This document shows positions 8,289 to 16,374 of a stretch of DNA of 42,759 nt, in pieces (position 1 is the stretch's first letter; every line of letters starts with the position of its first letter). The notes beneath the pieces are model-generated. The model was not told the DNA's origin and ran no database searches. It saw nothing but the letters and a program-made list of their open reading frames with translations. The DNA is from Desulfovibrio sp. (GTDB lineage: Bacteria > Desulfobacterota > Desulfovibrionia > Desulfovibrionales > Desulfovibrionaceae), in assembly GCA_031287575.1 (NCBI GenBank), contig JAITSV010000078.1:1-42759 (forward strand), given 5' to 3'. A program made the translations under genes and the position numbers.

Positions 8289-9293
8289 CTACGGCGCGTC
8301 GCCGGGAAACACCACCCGCCCGGCCCGCGACAGGTCATACCCCTCGAAGCCGTCGGCCAGGGCGCGGAAGCGCGCGTCCACCAGCATGCCCAGAAACAGC
8401 TGCACCCCCCGGTCGAAGTAGCGGGCGCGGGGCACCAGCAGATCGAACCGCTCGCGCTGCACCGGTACGAAGCCAAGGCCCAGCAGCCCGGCCACGGCGC
8501 GGATGCCGGGGGCCGCGTCGGCCCGGCCCGCCAGCACCTCGATGCCCGCGTCCAGATGGCGGCGCACCTCGGTGCCATAGCCGGGGATGCGCATCGGGTC
8601 CGCCCCCACGCGGGAAAGCTCGGTGTCGAACAGCAGCCGCGTGCCCGTGCCCAGCGGCCTGTTGACCACCCGCAGCCCCTTGCGCACGATGTCGCTCGCA
8701 TCACGCACGGCGTTGGGGTTGCCGGGCGCCACCAGATAGCCCTGCTCGCGGATGCAGAAATTGACCACCGCCGGGGCCTCGTCCAGTTCTTGCCGGGCAT
8801 GCCCGAAATTGTAGTCGCGGGCCGACTTCCCCCCCCCGCCGCCCGCACCGCTCCGGGCCCCGTCAGGCGAGGCCGCACCGGGCGCGGCAGGCGCTGCCGC
8901 GTGGCCGGGGCCGCCCTCCATCAGGTGGCTGGCCGCCATGTGGCACAACCCCTCGCGCATGGCCCGCAGGCCGCCCATGCTGCCCAGGTTGGCGAAGGCC
9001 GCGATGTGGCCGGGGTTCAGGTCCGCGAACAGGCCCATGGCCTTGTCCAGCAGCAGGTCGTTGCTGCCCGCCAGCACCAGCACGCCGCCGCCGGGCTGCA
9101 CCGTGCCGCCCGCGCGCTCCGGGTGGTTCACGGTGTTGTTTTCCAGCCACTGCTCCACCAGATGCGCGGGGAACAGCCACTTGCCGGTCACCTTGGTGGC
9201 GGGCAGGCCCTTTTCGGTGATCAGGCTGTAGATCATCTTCTCGTTGACGCCGAGCACCTTGGCCACCTCGCGGGTGGAAAGCAGCTGCTTCAC
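8289..9293 (-). CDS. one-component regulator: excisionase-type HTH plus periplasmic-binding-protein-like domain
   Basis: The GTG at 9293 is chosen because AGGAGG (9306-9301, minus strand) lies seven bases upstream; the frame extends further upstream but without a ribosome site. The 334-residue protein has an N-terminal helix-turn-helix of the excisionase/MerR-like type (TREVAKVLGVNEKMIYSLI, residues about 7-25). It then has a substrate-binding domain of the molybdate-binding type used in cytoplasmic regulators (PBP-like, PF12727 by recollection), with REQGYLVAPGNP, GLRVVNRPLGTGTRLLFD and the IPGYGTEVRRH region. No signal peptide is present, so it should act in the cytoplasm as a ligand-responsive transcription factor, plausibly for molybdate, tungstate or a similar anion. 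The ligand is inferred, and no transporter genes are next to it. Confidence 0.82.
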   Translation of the reverse strand: MKQLLSTREVAKVLGVNEKMIYSLITEKGLPATKVTGKWLFPAHLVEQWLENNTVNHPERAGGTVQPGGGVLVLAGSNDLLLDKAMGLFADLNPGHIAAFANLGSMGGLRAMREGLCHMAASHLMEGGPGHAAAPAAPGAASPDGARSGAGGGGGKSARDYNFGHARQELDEAPAVVNFCIREQGYLVAPGNPNAVRDASDIVRKGLRVVNRPLGTGTRLLFDTELSRVGADPMRIPGYGTEVRRHLDAGIEVLAGRADAAPGIRAVAGLLGLGFVPVQRERFDLLVPRARYFDRGVQLFLGMLVDARFRALADGFEGYDLSRAGRVVFPGDAP

Positions 9294-9351
9294 GGATGCG
9301 CCTCCTGCGGGCTTGCGTACGGGGAGCGGAGGGTATGCGGTGCGCGGGCCG

Positions 9352-9385
9352 GCATGACCGGCCTGACCAGCATGACCGGCCTGAC
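9352..9385. repeat. 16-base direct repeat upstream of the HTH/PBP regulator
   Basis: GCATGACCGGCCTGAC occurs at 9352-9367 and again at 9370-9385, an 18-base period. It lies 59-92 bases upstream of the regulator's GTG, in the 586-base divergent gap to der (9294-9879), which holds no other gene I can support. It could be an operator for autoregulation. Confidence 0.5.
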
Positions 9386-9879
9386 AGGGCCTGCCCGCCA
9401 CGGCGAACCGGGCAGGCAAGGCCGCGCCACCATGGCGGCCAATGTAGCCGCACTCGCCCGGCGGTGCAACGCATGGCGCCGGTTGCCGCCCCCGCCACGC
9501 CGCGCAACGCCACGCCGCAGACATCGCCACGTCACGGCGCGTCACCCGCGCCACATCTAGTCCTTGCCATCATGCCGGGCTTGGGGTAATGGGCACACTC
9601 CCGTTACGCGCCCGGCATTCCGAGACCTCGCCGAACTCTCGCCGATATCTCGTCAGGAGTTCACCGGGCGCACGTGGACACACCCGCCAGGCAGCAGCGC
9701 ACGCGCCGTATCAGGCCCGCACCCAGGCCGCAGCCCCCGGCACATCGAAAATTTCCGCACGCACCCGCCCGGCCCCGTGTGCCGCATTGCGCGACGCGCC
9801 CCGCCGGGCTACGCTGTGCCCCATCGGCGGCCCCGCCGCCCTCCCGTCATCCCATGTCATCCCACAGTCAGAGAACGCC

Positions 9880-11403
9880 ATGCCCATAGCCCAGCCCCCC
9901 GCCCCGTCCGCGCCCGTCACCACGCATCTGCCCAAGATCGCGCTGGTGGGCCGCCCCAACGTGGGCAAATCCACCCTGTTCAACCGGCTCATCCGCGCCA
10001 ACCGGGCCATCACCCATGACCGGCCCGGCGTCACCCGCGACCGCATGGAAGGCCAGGTGCGCTCGCGCGGCAAGCAGACCTTCGCCATCGTGGACACCGG
10101 CGGCATCACCCTGGACGCCCACGCCGCCGTGGCCCAGGGGCCGGAAGGCATCCGGGGCTTCGAGGCGGAAATCCTGCGCCAGGCGGAAGCCGCCATGGCC
10201 GAAGCCGCAGGTATCTGCCTGGTGGTGGATGGCCGCGACGGGCTGACCCCCTTCGACGAACACCTTGCCGCTCATCTGCGCCGCGCGGGCAAGCCCGTGC
10301 TGGTGGTGGTGAACAAGGTGGACGGCGTGGAGCGCGAAGACGAAATGCTGGCCGAATTCCACGCCCTGGGCTTTCCGCTGCTGCCCGTTTCCGCCGCGCA
10401 CGGGCACAACGTGCGCGTGCTGGAAGACGAGATGCGCGAAATGCTGCCCGATGAGCCCGAAGAAGAAGGCGCGGAAGAAGGCGACGACGCCGACGACGCG
10501 GAAGACTTTGATGCCCCCGAGGGCGAAGGCGATACGGACAACACCGGCGACGCGGAAGGCGACGAACCCTCCGCCGAACCCAAAGGCCCCCCCTACGACC
10601 CCACCCACCTGCGTCTTGCCATGCTGGGCCGCCCCAACGCGGGCAAGTCGTCGCTGGTCAACGCCCTGACCGGCCAGCAGCGCATGATCGTCAGCGACAT
10701 GGCCGGCACCACCCGCGACAGCGTGGACGTCAGCTTCGAGTCGGGTGACAAGACCATTACCTTCGTGGACACCGCCGGGGTGCGCCGCCGCTCGCGCATC
10801 ACCGATTCGGTGGAGCGGTACAGCGTCAACGCCTCGCTCAAAAGCACCACCAAGGCCCACGTCACCCTGCTGGTGCTCGACGCGCTGCAAGGCGTCACCC
10901 AGCAGGACAAGCGCCTGGTCGACCTGCTGGACGAACGCAAGACGCCGTTCATGGTGCTGGTGAACAAGATCGACCTGGTGCCGCGCAAGCTGCTGCCGGA
11001 CCTGGAAGCCTCGTTCAAGGGCATGCTGGAATTCTGCCCCCACGTACCGCTGCTGTACGTTTCCGCCAAGTCGGGCAAGGGGCTTGGCCCCGTGCTGCCC
11101 ATGGCCGAACGCGTCCGCGCCGAGTGCCACGTGCGCGTGGGCACCGGCCAGCTCAACCGGGCCATGGAAGAGGTGCTCACCCGCCACCAGCCCCCGGTGG
11201 TGCGCCGCCTGCGGCCCAAGTTCTTCTACCTGACCCAGGCGGAGACCAACCCGCCCACGTTCGTGTTCTTCGTCAACGATGCCGACCGCATCCAGACGCC
11301 CTACGCCCGCTACGTGGAAAAGTCCCTGCGCCGGATGTTCCGCATAGAGCACGCCCCCATGCGGGTGCGGTTCCGCTCGTCGCACAAGAAGAAGGGCGAA
11401 TAG
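9880..11403 (+). CDS. der: ribosome-assembly GTPase Der (EngA)
   Basis: 507 residues from ATG 9880. There are two tandem GTPase domains: the first P-loop is GRPNVGKS (24-31), with DTGG and NKVD following; the second is GRPNAGKS (250-257), with DTAG and NKID. The C-terminal KH-like domain ends in MRVRFRSSHKKKGE. Der binds the 50S subunit and is needed for its maturation. The linker between the G domains (about 191-238) is a 48-residue, strongly acidic stretch rich in Asp, Glu and Ala, much longer than usual, which explains the length above the typical 440-490. The in-frame extension upstream to 9589 is low-complexity and unsupported. No good Shine-Dalgarno precedes 9880, but family alignment fixes the domain start there. 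Confidence 0.95.
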   Translation: MPIAQPPAPSAPVTTHLPKIALVGRPNVGKSTLFNRLIRANRAITHDRPGVTRDRMEGQVRSRGKQTFAIVDTGGITLDAHAAVAQGPEGIRGFEAEILRQAEAAMAEAAGICLVVDGRDGLTPFDEHLAAHLRRAGKPVLVVVNKVDGVEREDEMLAEFHALGFPLLPVSAAHGHNVRVLEDEMREMLPDEPEEEGAEEGDDADDAEDFDAPEGEGDTDNTGDAEGDEPSAEPKGPPYDPTHLRLAMLGRPNAGKSSLVNALTGQQRMIVSDMAGTTRDSVDVSFESGDKTITFVDTAGVRRRSRITDSVERYSVNASLKSTTKAHVTLLVLDALQGVTQQDKRLVDLLDERKTPFMVLVNKIDLVPRKLLPDLEASFKGMLEFCPHVPLLYVSAKSGKGLGPVLPMAERVRAECHVRVGTGQLNRAMEEVLTRHQPPVVRRLRPKFFYLTQAETNPPTFVFFVNDADRIQTPYARYVEKSLRRMFRIEHAPMRVRFRSSHKKKGE

Positions 11404-11641
11404 CGCCGCCTGGCCCGCCATCAGTTGGCCCGCCTCAAGCGGGGCCGCGTCCGGCTGGCTGCCTCGCCCTCCCCTGCATTTTCCCGCCCCGTACCGCTCG
11501 TCTCCTGTTGCCACGGGGGTCGGGCTGTGCGGGGCGGCTGCGTTTCCCTGCCCGCCGCGTGCGGCAGTTTTCTCATATCCCCCGCCAAGCCTTCACCTTG
11601 CGGCCCATCCCGGCTACAGTGCAGGCCGACAGGAGGCCCCC

Positions 11642-12463
11642 ATGCCCCAACCTTCCCCCACGCCGTCGTCTCCCCCGCCCTTTCCGGAACAGTTGCTGGA
11701 AGCTGCCCGCAGGATGGCCGCCCGCGCCGGGGCCATGTTCCTCGCCACGTGCGGCGTCCTGGGCCGGTTTCTGGCGCGCCACGTGTCCGGCCGGGCCTTT
11801 TTCCGGGCCTTGCTGCCCGCCGCCGCGGGCATGTTCCTGGCCCAGTGCACCATGGCCCCGCTGTCCGCCGTCACCGCCGCGCGCGAGCAGACGCTGCTGG
11901 CGGAGGCCCGCGACAGCCGCCTGGCCGCCACGGTGACCGCGCTGGCCCAGGCCCTGGGCGAACTGGCCGCCACCCAGCCGGACGAAAACGCCCGGCGCGA
12001 ACTGCTGGTACGCGCGGTGGACCCGGTGCGCACCAGCGCCGCCCACTGGGACTACGTGTTCCTTTCGCGCGGCACGGTAAACGTGCACACCCCCACCCTG
12101 CCCGACGCGGGCGGCGTGGACTTCGGCACGGCCACCGACGCGCACGGGGTGCGCTTCGTGCAACGCATGATGGACACGGCCCGTGCGGGGGGCGGCTTTA
12201 CCGGGTGGACGGCGGACCTCGGCGAGGGCCGGTCCGAGACGCGCCGGGCCTACACCCTGGCCGTGCCCGGCACCGACTACTGGCTGGGCGCCTGGGCCCC
12301 GGCGACGGTGGGCCCGGGCACTCCCGGTCATCCTGAACAGGCCGAGCGGGCCACCCCGCGCGCCCTGGAATTCCATGCCCTGCGGCTGGGCTGGCTGGCC
12401 GCGCTGGGTGTGGCGCTGCTGGTGGGGGTGCTGGCCCGCCGCCGCGAGGCCGCACAACGCTGA
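11642..12463 (+). CDS. membrane-anchored Cache-type sensor without output domain
   Basis: 273 residues with AGGAGG upstream. A hydrophobic segment near residues 51-75 and a second near 248-267 flank about 170 residues that should lie in the periplasm. That part contains AHWDYVFLSRGTVNVHTP, GVDFGTATDAHG and AGGGFTGW, the pattern of single-Cache ligand-binding domains (an aromatic-rich strand, a D..G turn, then the GxG..GW motif). The protein stops a few residues after the second membrane segment, so there is no HAMP, kinase, cyclase or chemotaxis domain. It may be a stand-alone sensor that pairs with another protein, or the remnant of a larger receptor. It lies 142 bases upstream of the binding-protein cassette, on the same strand. 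Confidence 0.6.
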   Translation: MPQPSPTPSSPPPFPEQLLEAARRMAARAGAMFLATCGVLGRFLARHVSGRAFFRALLPAAAGMFLAQCTMAPLSAVTAAREQTLLAEARDSRLAATVTALAQALGELAATQPDENARRELLVRAVDPVRTSAAHWDYVFLSRGTVNVHTPTLPDAGGVDFGTATDAHGVRFVQRMMDTARAGGGFTGWTADLGEGRSETRRAYTLAVPGTDYWLGAWAPATVGPGTPGHPEQAERATPRALEFHALRLGWLAALGVALLVGVLARRREAAQR

Positions 12464-12605
12464 CGCGCCGGGACCATCCCACCGCCCTGCGGCACGCCCC
12501 TTGCTGTCGTCCGCTTTTGCCCCGCGCCGCGACACTTTCGTCGCATGGCGCCCCGCGCCGCGTTGCGCACGCCGTTTTTGTCGCTTCCGACACAGGAGCC
12601 CCCGC

Positions 12606-13703
12606 ATGAAAAGCCTCGACGACCTCATCCAGTCCGTCAGGAACATGGGAGAGGAAGACCGCCAGCCGCCTCCTCCCGCCGATCTGCTGTTCTACGCGCC
12701 CTGCCCGGTGAAGCTGGCGGTGAAGGACGCCCTCGACGCGCTGGCGGACGCTCTGGCGGACGCGCAGGCTGACGCGCTGGCCGCCGCGCACGCGGCCACG
12801 GGCGCTGGTGACGGCAATCCCCTGACCATCCACATTCCCATGGGCTGCACCTCGGTGGACCCGTACGACCCCCTGCACCGCGAAACAGACCCCGACCACC
12901 TGCCACGGGTCATCGCCTCCATCGGCTTCGGCGACTTCTTCCGGCGCGGCTTCGTGGAGCGTTTCGTCAACGCGGGGGTGTTTGCCGCACCGGAACCCGA
13001 GGGCGTCACCCCCATGCACCGCGCGGCGGGCATCGTGGACCCGGACGGGCGCTACCTGGTCTACGGGCTGACCCCGTACATCTTCCTCATCGACCGCAAG
13101 CGCCTGGGCGATCTGCCCGTGCCCCGCCGCTGGGCCGACCTGCTGGACCCGCGCTACGCCGGACAGGTGAACATGTGCGGCGACGGCGACGACATGGCCG
13201 ACGCCGTGCTGCTGTCCATCCACAAGGACTTCGGCATGCCGGGCATTGCCCGGTTTGCCGCCAACACGCGCGGGCTCATGCATTCCTCGCGCATGGCCAA
13301 GTCCGGCGGCGCGCCGCAGGCCGGGGGCATCTACATCCTGCCGTACTTCTTCGCGGAAACCACCCGCCAGCCGGAGCACATGCTGACCGTCTGGCCGGAG
13401 GACGGCGCGGCGGCCAGCCCCCTGTACATGCTGGCCAAACGAGACGCCCGGCCCCGGCTGGACCGGTTGATCGACTTTTTCGCCACCGGGTTCGGCCGGA
13501 TAGAAAGCGCCCGCTGGTTCCTGCCGCTGACCGGGCCGCTGCCGGAAAGCCTGCCGCAGGGGGCCGCCATCAAGTGGATAGGCTGGGATTATATCCGTTC
13601 CACCGACATCACCGCCCTGCGCGACCGGCTGAACGGCGAATTCCGCCTGCTGGTGAAGGCACGTGAAGGGCAAGGCCTGGGAGACGCGGCATGCGCCTCG
13701 TGA
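12606..13703 (+). CDS. ABC-type solute-binding-protein homologue lacking a signal peptide
   Basis: 365 residues from ATG 12606, preceded by AGGAG. The fold matches iron/thiamine-type extracellular solute-binding proteins: GYLVYGLTPYIF-like hinge strand, WADLLDPRYAGQV, GGIYILPYFFAE, and a C-terminal DFFATGFG region. The N-terminus MKSLDDLIQSVRNMGEE is charged and helical with no hydrophobic core or lipobox, so the protein should stay in the cytoplasm. An Ala/Asp/Leu repeat (DALADALADAQADAL) sits at residues 44-60. It overlaps the next gene by 13 bases and belongs to a three-gene cassette with a GTPase and an ABC ATPase but no permease. A cytosolic metal- or cofactor-carrying role is an inference. 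Confidence 0.75.
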   Translation: MKSLDDLIQSVRNMGEEDRQPPPPADLLFYAPCPVKLAVKDALDALADALADAQADALAAAHAATGAGDGNPLTIHIPMGCTSVDPYDPLHRETDPDHLPRVIASIGFGDFFRRGFVERFVNAGVFAAPEPEGVTPMHRAAGIVDPDGRYLVYGLTPYIFLIDRKRLGDLPVPRRWADLLDPRYAGQVNMCGDGDDMADAVLLSIHKDFGMPGIARFAANTRGLMHSSRMAKSGGAPQAGGIYILPYFFAETTRQPEHMLTVWPEDGAAASPLYMLAKRDARPRLDRLIDFFATGFGRIESARWFLPLTGPLPESLPQGAAIKWIGWDYIRSTDITALRDRLNGEFRLLVKAREGQGLGDAACAS

Positions 13704-14470
13704 CCGTGGCCGGGCCGCCCTCGTGCGGCAAGACAGCGGTGCTGTCCCGCGCCTGCGGACAGCTGGCCGCGCAGGGTGTGCGCACGGCGGCGGTCAAGTT
13801 CGACTGCCTGCAAACCCGCGATGCGGACGCCTACGCGGCGGCGGGCATCACCGCCGTGGCCGCGCTGTCCGGCGGGCTGTGCCCGGACCACTTCTTTGCC
13901 ACCAACCTGGAAGAGGCCTGGGACTGGGCCGCCGGGACGGGGGCGGAGTGTTGCGTCATCGAAACCGCCGGGCTGTGCAACCGCTGCTCGCCCCACCTGC
14001 GCGGGGCGCTGGCCCTGTGCGTGGTGGACAACCTGATGGGCATCGACGCACCGGAAAAGATCGGCCCCATGCTGCGCCTGGCGGACCTGGTGCTGGTGAC
14101 CAAGGGCGATCTGGTCTCGCAGGCCGAACGCGAGGTGTACCGCCACCGCATCCGCCAGATGAATGGCCGCGCGCTGATCCGCCACATCAACGGGCTGACC
14201 GGGCAGGGCTGCCAGGAACTGGCCACGGTGCTGTCCCGCGCGCCGGACATCGCCACGGTGACGGACATGCGGCTGCGCTTCGCCATGCCCGCCGCCGTGT
14301 GCTCGTACTGCCTGAGCGAGACGCGCATCGGCGCGCGCTACCAGAAGGGCAACGTGCGCAAGGCCGAATTCGCCGCCGTGCCCGCGCGCGACCCGGAAGG
14401 CGAGGCCGCCTACGCGGCGGGCGGGCCGAACGGGTCCAGCGGGCCAAACGTATCCGGGGAACGCCCATGA
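13691..14470 (+). CDS. G3E-family (HypB/UreG/CobW-like) GTPase with CxxC motifs
   Basis: 259 residues. The P-loop is GPPSCGKT (8-15). KFDCLQTRDADAYAAAG resembles the switch region of HypB/UreG. ETAGLCNRCSPHL carries Cys96 and Cys99 just after the Walker-B-like strand, and VTKGD replaces the usual NKxD for guanine recognition. A second pair, Cys204 and Cys207 (CSYC), precedes SETRIGARYQKGN near the end. G3E GTPases insert metals or cofactors into target enzymes, and the cysteines suggest a bound metal or thiol chemistry. The start overlaps the binding-protein gene by 13 bases and the stop overlaps the ATPase gene by four (ATGA), indicating coupled translation. The target is unknown. Confidence 0.8.
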   Translation: MRLVTVAGPPSCGKTAVLSRACGQLAAQGVRTAAVKFDCLQTRDADAYAAAGITAVAALSGGLCPDHFFATNLEEAWDWAAGTGAECCVIETAGLCNRCSPHLRGALALCVVDNLMGIDAPEKIGPMLRLADLVLVTKGDLVSQAEREVYRHRIRQMNGRALIRHINGLTGQGCQELATVLSRAPDIATVTDMRLRFAMPAAVCSYCLSETRIGARYQKGNVRKAEFAAVPARDPEGEAAYAAGGPNGSSGPNVSGERP

Positions 14471-15291
14471 CGCCCGCAACCCGCGCCAACGGTCCCAATC
14501 CGGCAGACTCCGCGCCTCCCGCAACCAGTGACGCCCCGGTGCTGCACACCCTCACCGTGCTGGCCGGGCACGACAAGTCGGGCCGCGCCGAACACGCGGA
14601 CGTCACCTTCCGCCCCGGCGAGGTCACGGCCCTGCTCGGCCCCACCGGCTCGGGCAAGAGCCGCTTCCTGTACGACATCGAATCGCTGGCCGACGCGGAC
14701 ACCCCCTCCGGCAGGCGCATCCTGCTGGACGACGCCGTCCCCGACGCCGACCGCCGTTTTGCCCTGCAAGGGCGGCTGGTGGCCCAGCTGACCCAGAACA
14801 TGAACTTCGTGCTGGACATGCGCGCGCTGCCGTTCATCCGCATGCACGCTGAAAGCCGCGCCGTGCCCGACCCGGACGCCACCGCCCGCGCGGTGCTGGC
14901 GGCGGCCAACGACCTCGCGGGCGAGCCGTTCGGGGATGACGCCCAGCTCACCCAGCTTTCCGGCGGGCAGTCGCGCGCGCTGATGATCGCCGACGCGGCC
15001 CTGCTCAGCTGGTCGCCGGTGCTGCTCATCGACGAGATCGAAAACGCCGGGGTGGACAAGCGGCGCGCGCTGGACCTGTTGCTGCGCAGCGACAAGATCG
15101 TGGTCATCGCCACCCACGACCCGGTACTGGCCCTGTCCGCCGACCGGCGGCTGGTGTTCGAGCACGGGGCCGTGCGGGCGGTGTTGCGCCGCACCACGGA
15201 AGAAGCGCGCCTGCTGGCGCACGTTGCGGCCATGGAGGACCAGCTTTCCGAAATCCGTGCCCGGCTGCGCCGGGGCGTGCCCGTGGCCTGA
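14467..15291 (+). CDS. ABC ATPase of a permease-less cassette
   Basis: 274 residues from ATG 14467 (ATGA overlap). It has all the marks of an ABC nucleotide-binding domain: Walker A GPTGSGKS (58-65), signature LSGGQ (164-168), Walker B VLLIDEIENAG (Asp189, Glu190) and H-loop ATHDP (His217). The C-terminus is helical and charged. No membrane subunit is encoded in the cassette or nearby, so it may serve a soluble maturation system, like SufC or other non-transport ABC proteins, or pair with a permease elsewhere. The long in-frame extension upstream to 13663 overlaps the GTPase gene out of frame and is rejected. Confidence 0.85.
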   Translation: MTPATRANGPNPADSAPPATSDAPVLHTLTVLAGHDKSGRAEHADVTFRPGEVTALLGPTGSGKSRFLYDIESLADADTPSGRRILLDDAVPDADRRFALQGRLVAQLTQNMNFVLDMRALPFIRMHAESRAVPDPDATARAVLAAANDLAGEPFGDDAQLTQLSGGQSRALMIADAALLSWSPVLLIDEIENAGVDKRRALDLLLRSDKIVVIATHDPVLALSADRRLVFEHGAVRAVLRRTTEEARLLAHVAAMEDQLSEIRARLRRGVPVA

Positions 15292-15344
15292 GGCCGGGAC
15301 ACGCGGCGGCGACACCATGACACCACGGGGCGGCGCGCGCGTCA

Positions 15345-15393
15345 GTGTGGTGATGGGCAGGCACTCTGGCTTCCGCGCGCACAATCACCACAC
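15345..15393. repeat. perfect 10-base inverted repeat upstream of the hydrolase gene
   Basis: GTGTGGTGAT (15345-15354) and ATCACCACAC (15384-15393) are separated by 29 bases in the 183-base gap between the ATPase and the hydrolase. There is no T-run, so an operator or a weak hairpin is likelier than a terminator. Confidence 0.45.
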
Positions 15394-15474
15394 CCTCGCG
15401 GTGCGGGCGCGGCCGCGCATGCCGCGTGGCGCGCCGTGCGCGCCGTCCCCCGGAAAGGGACGAAAGGACGACAC

Positions 15475-16194
15475 ATGGACAACCGGGCAACGTTCGTGCT
15501 GGTGCACGGGGCGTTTCAGGGCGATTGGGTCTGGGCGGAAACGGCGGCGGCACTGCGGGCCATGGGCCATGCCGTGCACGTGCCCGCGATGACCGGGTGC
15601 GGCCATCTGCACCACGGCCTGAGGCAGGGCGTGACCCTGTACGACCATGTGGCCGACGTGCTGGACTACCTGCGCCTGCACGACGTGCGGAACGCGGTGC
15701 TGGTGGCGCACAGCCTGTCGGGCATGACCTGCGGGGCGGTGCTGGCCCGCGCGGCGGGCACGCCGCATGCCCTGCGCCGTGCGGTATACGTGGATGCCAT
15801 CATGCCGGAGCGGGGCCGCAGCTTCGTGGACACCGCCGGGCCGGGCCTGCGCGCCATGCTGGACGCCCACCTGACCGACGGCTGGCGGGTGCGCCCCTGG
15901 CCGCTGCCCGCCTTCGGCGTACCGGAAGGCAAGGCGGCATGGTTCGCGGAACGGCTGCGCGACGTTCCCGCCGCCGTGTTCGAAACGGTATTCGAGGATG
16001 ACTTCGCGCCCGATCCGGCCAGGATGTCCTTCATTGCCTGCCGGAACACCCCGGCCCCGTTCATCCGGGCCATGGCCGACAAGGCGCGGTCACTGAACTG
16101 GCCGGTGGACGAACTGGATTCCGGCCATATGCCCATGGTCAACTGCCCGGCGGAACTGGCCACCCTGCTGGACGCCCACTCCCGGCTGGGCTGA
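15475..16194 (+). CDS. alpha/beta-hydrolase (esterase-like)
   Basis: 239 residues from ATG 15475, with a GAAAGGACG ribosome site. It opens with VLVHGAFQGDWVW, the oxyanion HG motif of the plant-esterase/EstC-like group. The nucleophile elbow is VAHSLSGM, with Ser in place of the usual Gly after it. The catalytic His lies in DSGHMPMVNCP near the C-terminus; an Asp in YVDAIMPE or ELDSGH completes the set. There is no signal peptide, so it is cytoplasmic. Members act on small carboxylic esters or related bonds; the substrate is unknown. It is transcribed in the same direction as the upstream cassette, but 183 bases away with its own inverted repeat, so it is probably separate. Confidence 0.8.
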   Translation: MDNRATFVLVHGAFQGDWVWAETAAALRAMGHAVHVPAMTGCGHLHHGLRQGVTLYDHVADVLDYLRLHDVRNAVLVAHSLSGMTCGAVLARAAGTPHALRRAVYVDAIMPERGRSFVDTAGPGLRAMLDAHLTDGWRVRPWPLPAFGVPEGKAAWFAERLRDVPAAVFETVFEDDFAPDPARMSFIACRNTPAPFIRAMADKARSLNWPVDELDSGHMPMVNCPAELATLLDAHSRLG

Positions 16195-16305
16195 GGAAGA
16201 CCCCGACGCGTCACGGCGACACACGGCACGCGACACAGGATGCAGGATACGTGGCGTCGGGCGACAGTAGCGCCCGGCGCCGCACATGCGTTGGGGGAAA
16301 ACACG

Positions 16306-16346
16306 AAAAACCGACGCCCTTCGGAAGGCATCCGGAAAGGCGTCGG
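16306..16346 (-). terminator. terminator of the four-cysteine protein gene
   Basis: CCGACGCC (16311-16318) pairs with GGCGTCGG (16339-16346), with further pairing inside. Read on the minus strand it is followed by TTTTTCG (complement of 16310-16304). It lies between two convergent genes. Confidence 0.75.
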
Positions 16347-16374
16347 CAAGCGTGCGCGAGGAGGGGGCGGGTGG

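Noticed and set aside
9868..11514. A 548-codon minus-strand open frame opposite der
   Set aside because: der is certain, and this frame shows only shadow composition.
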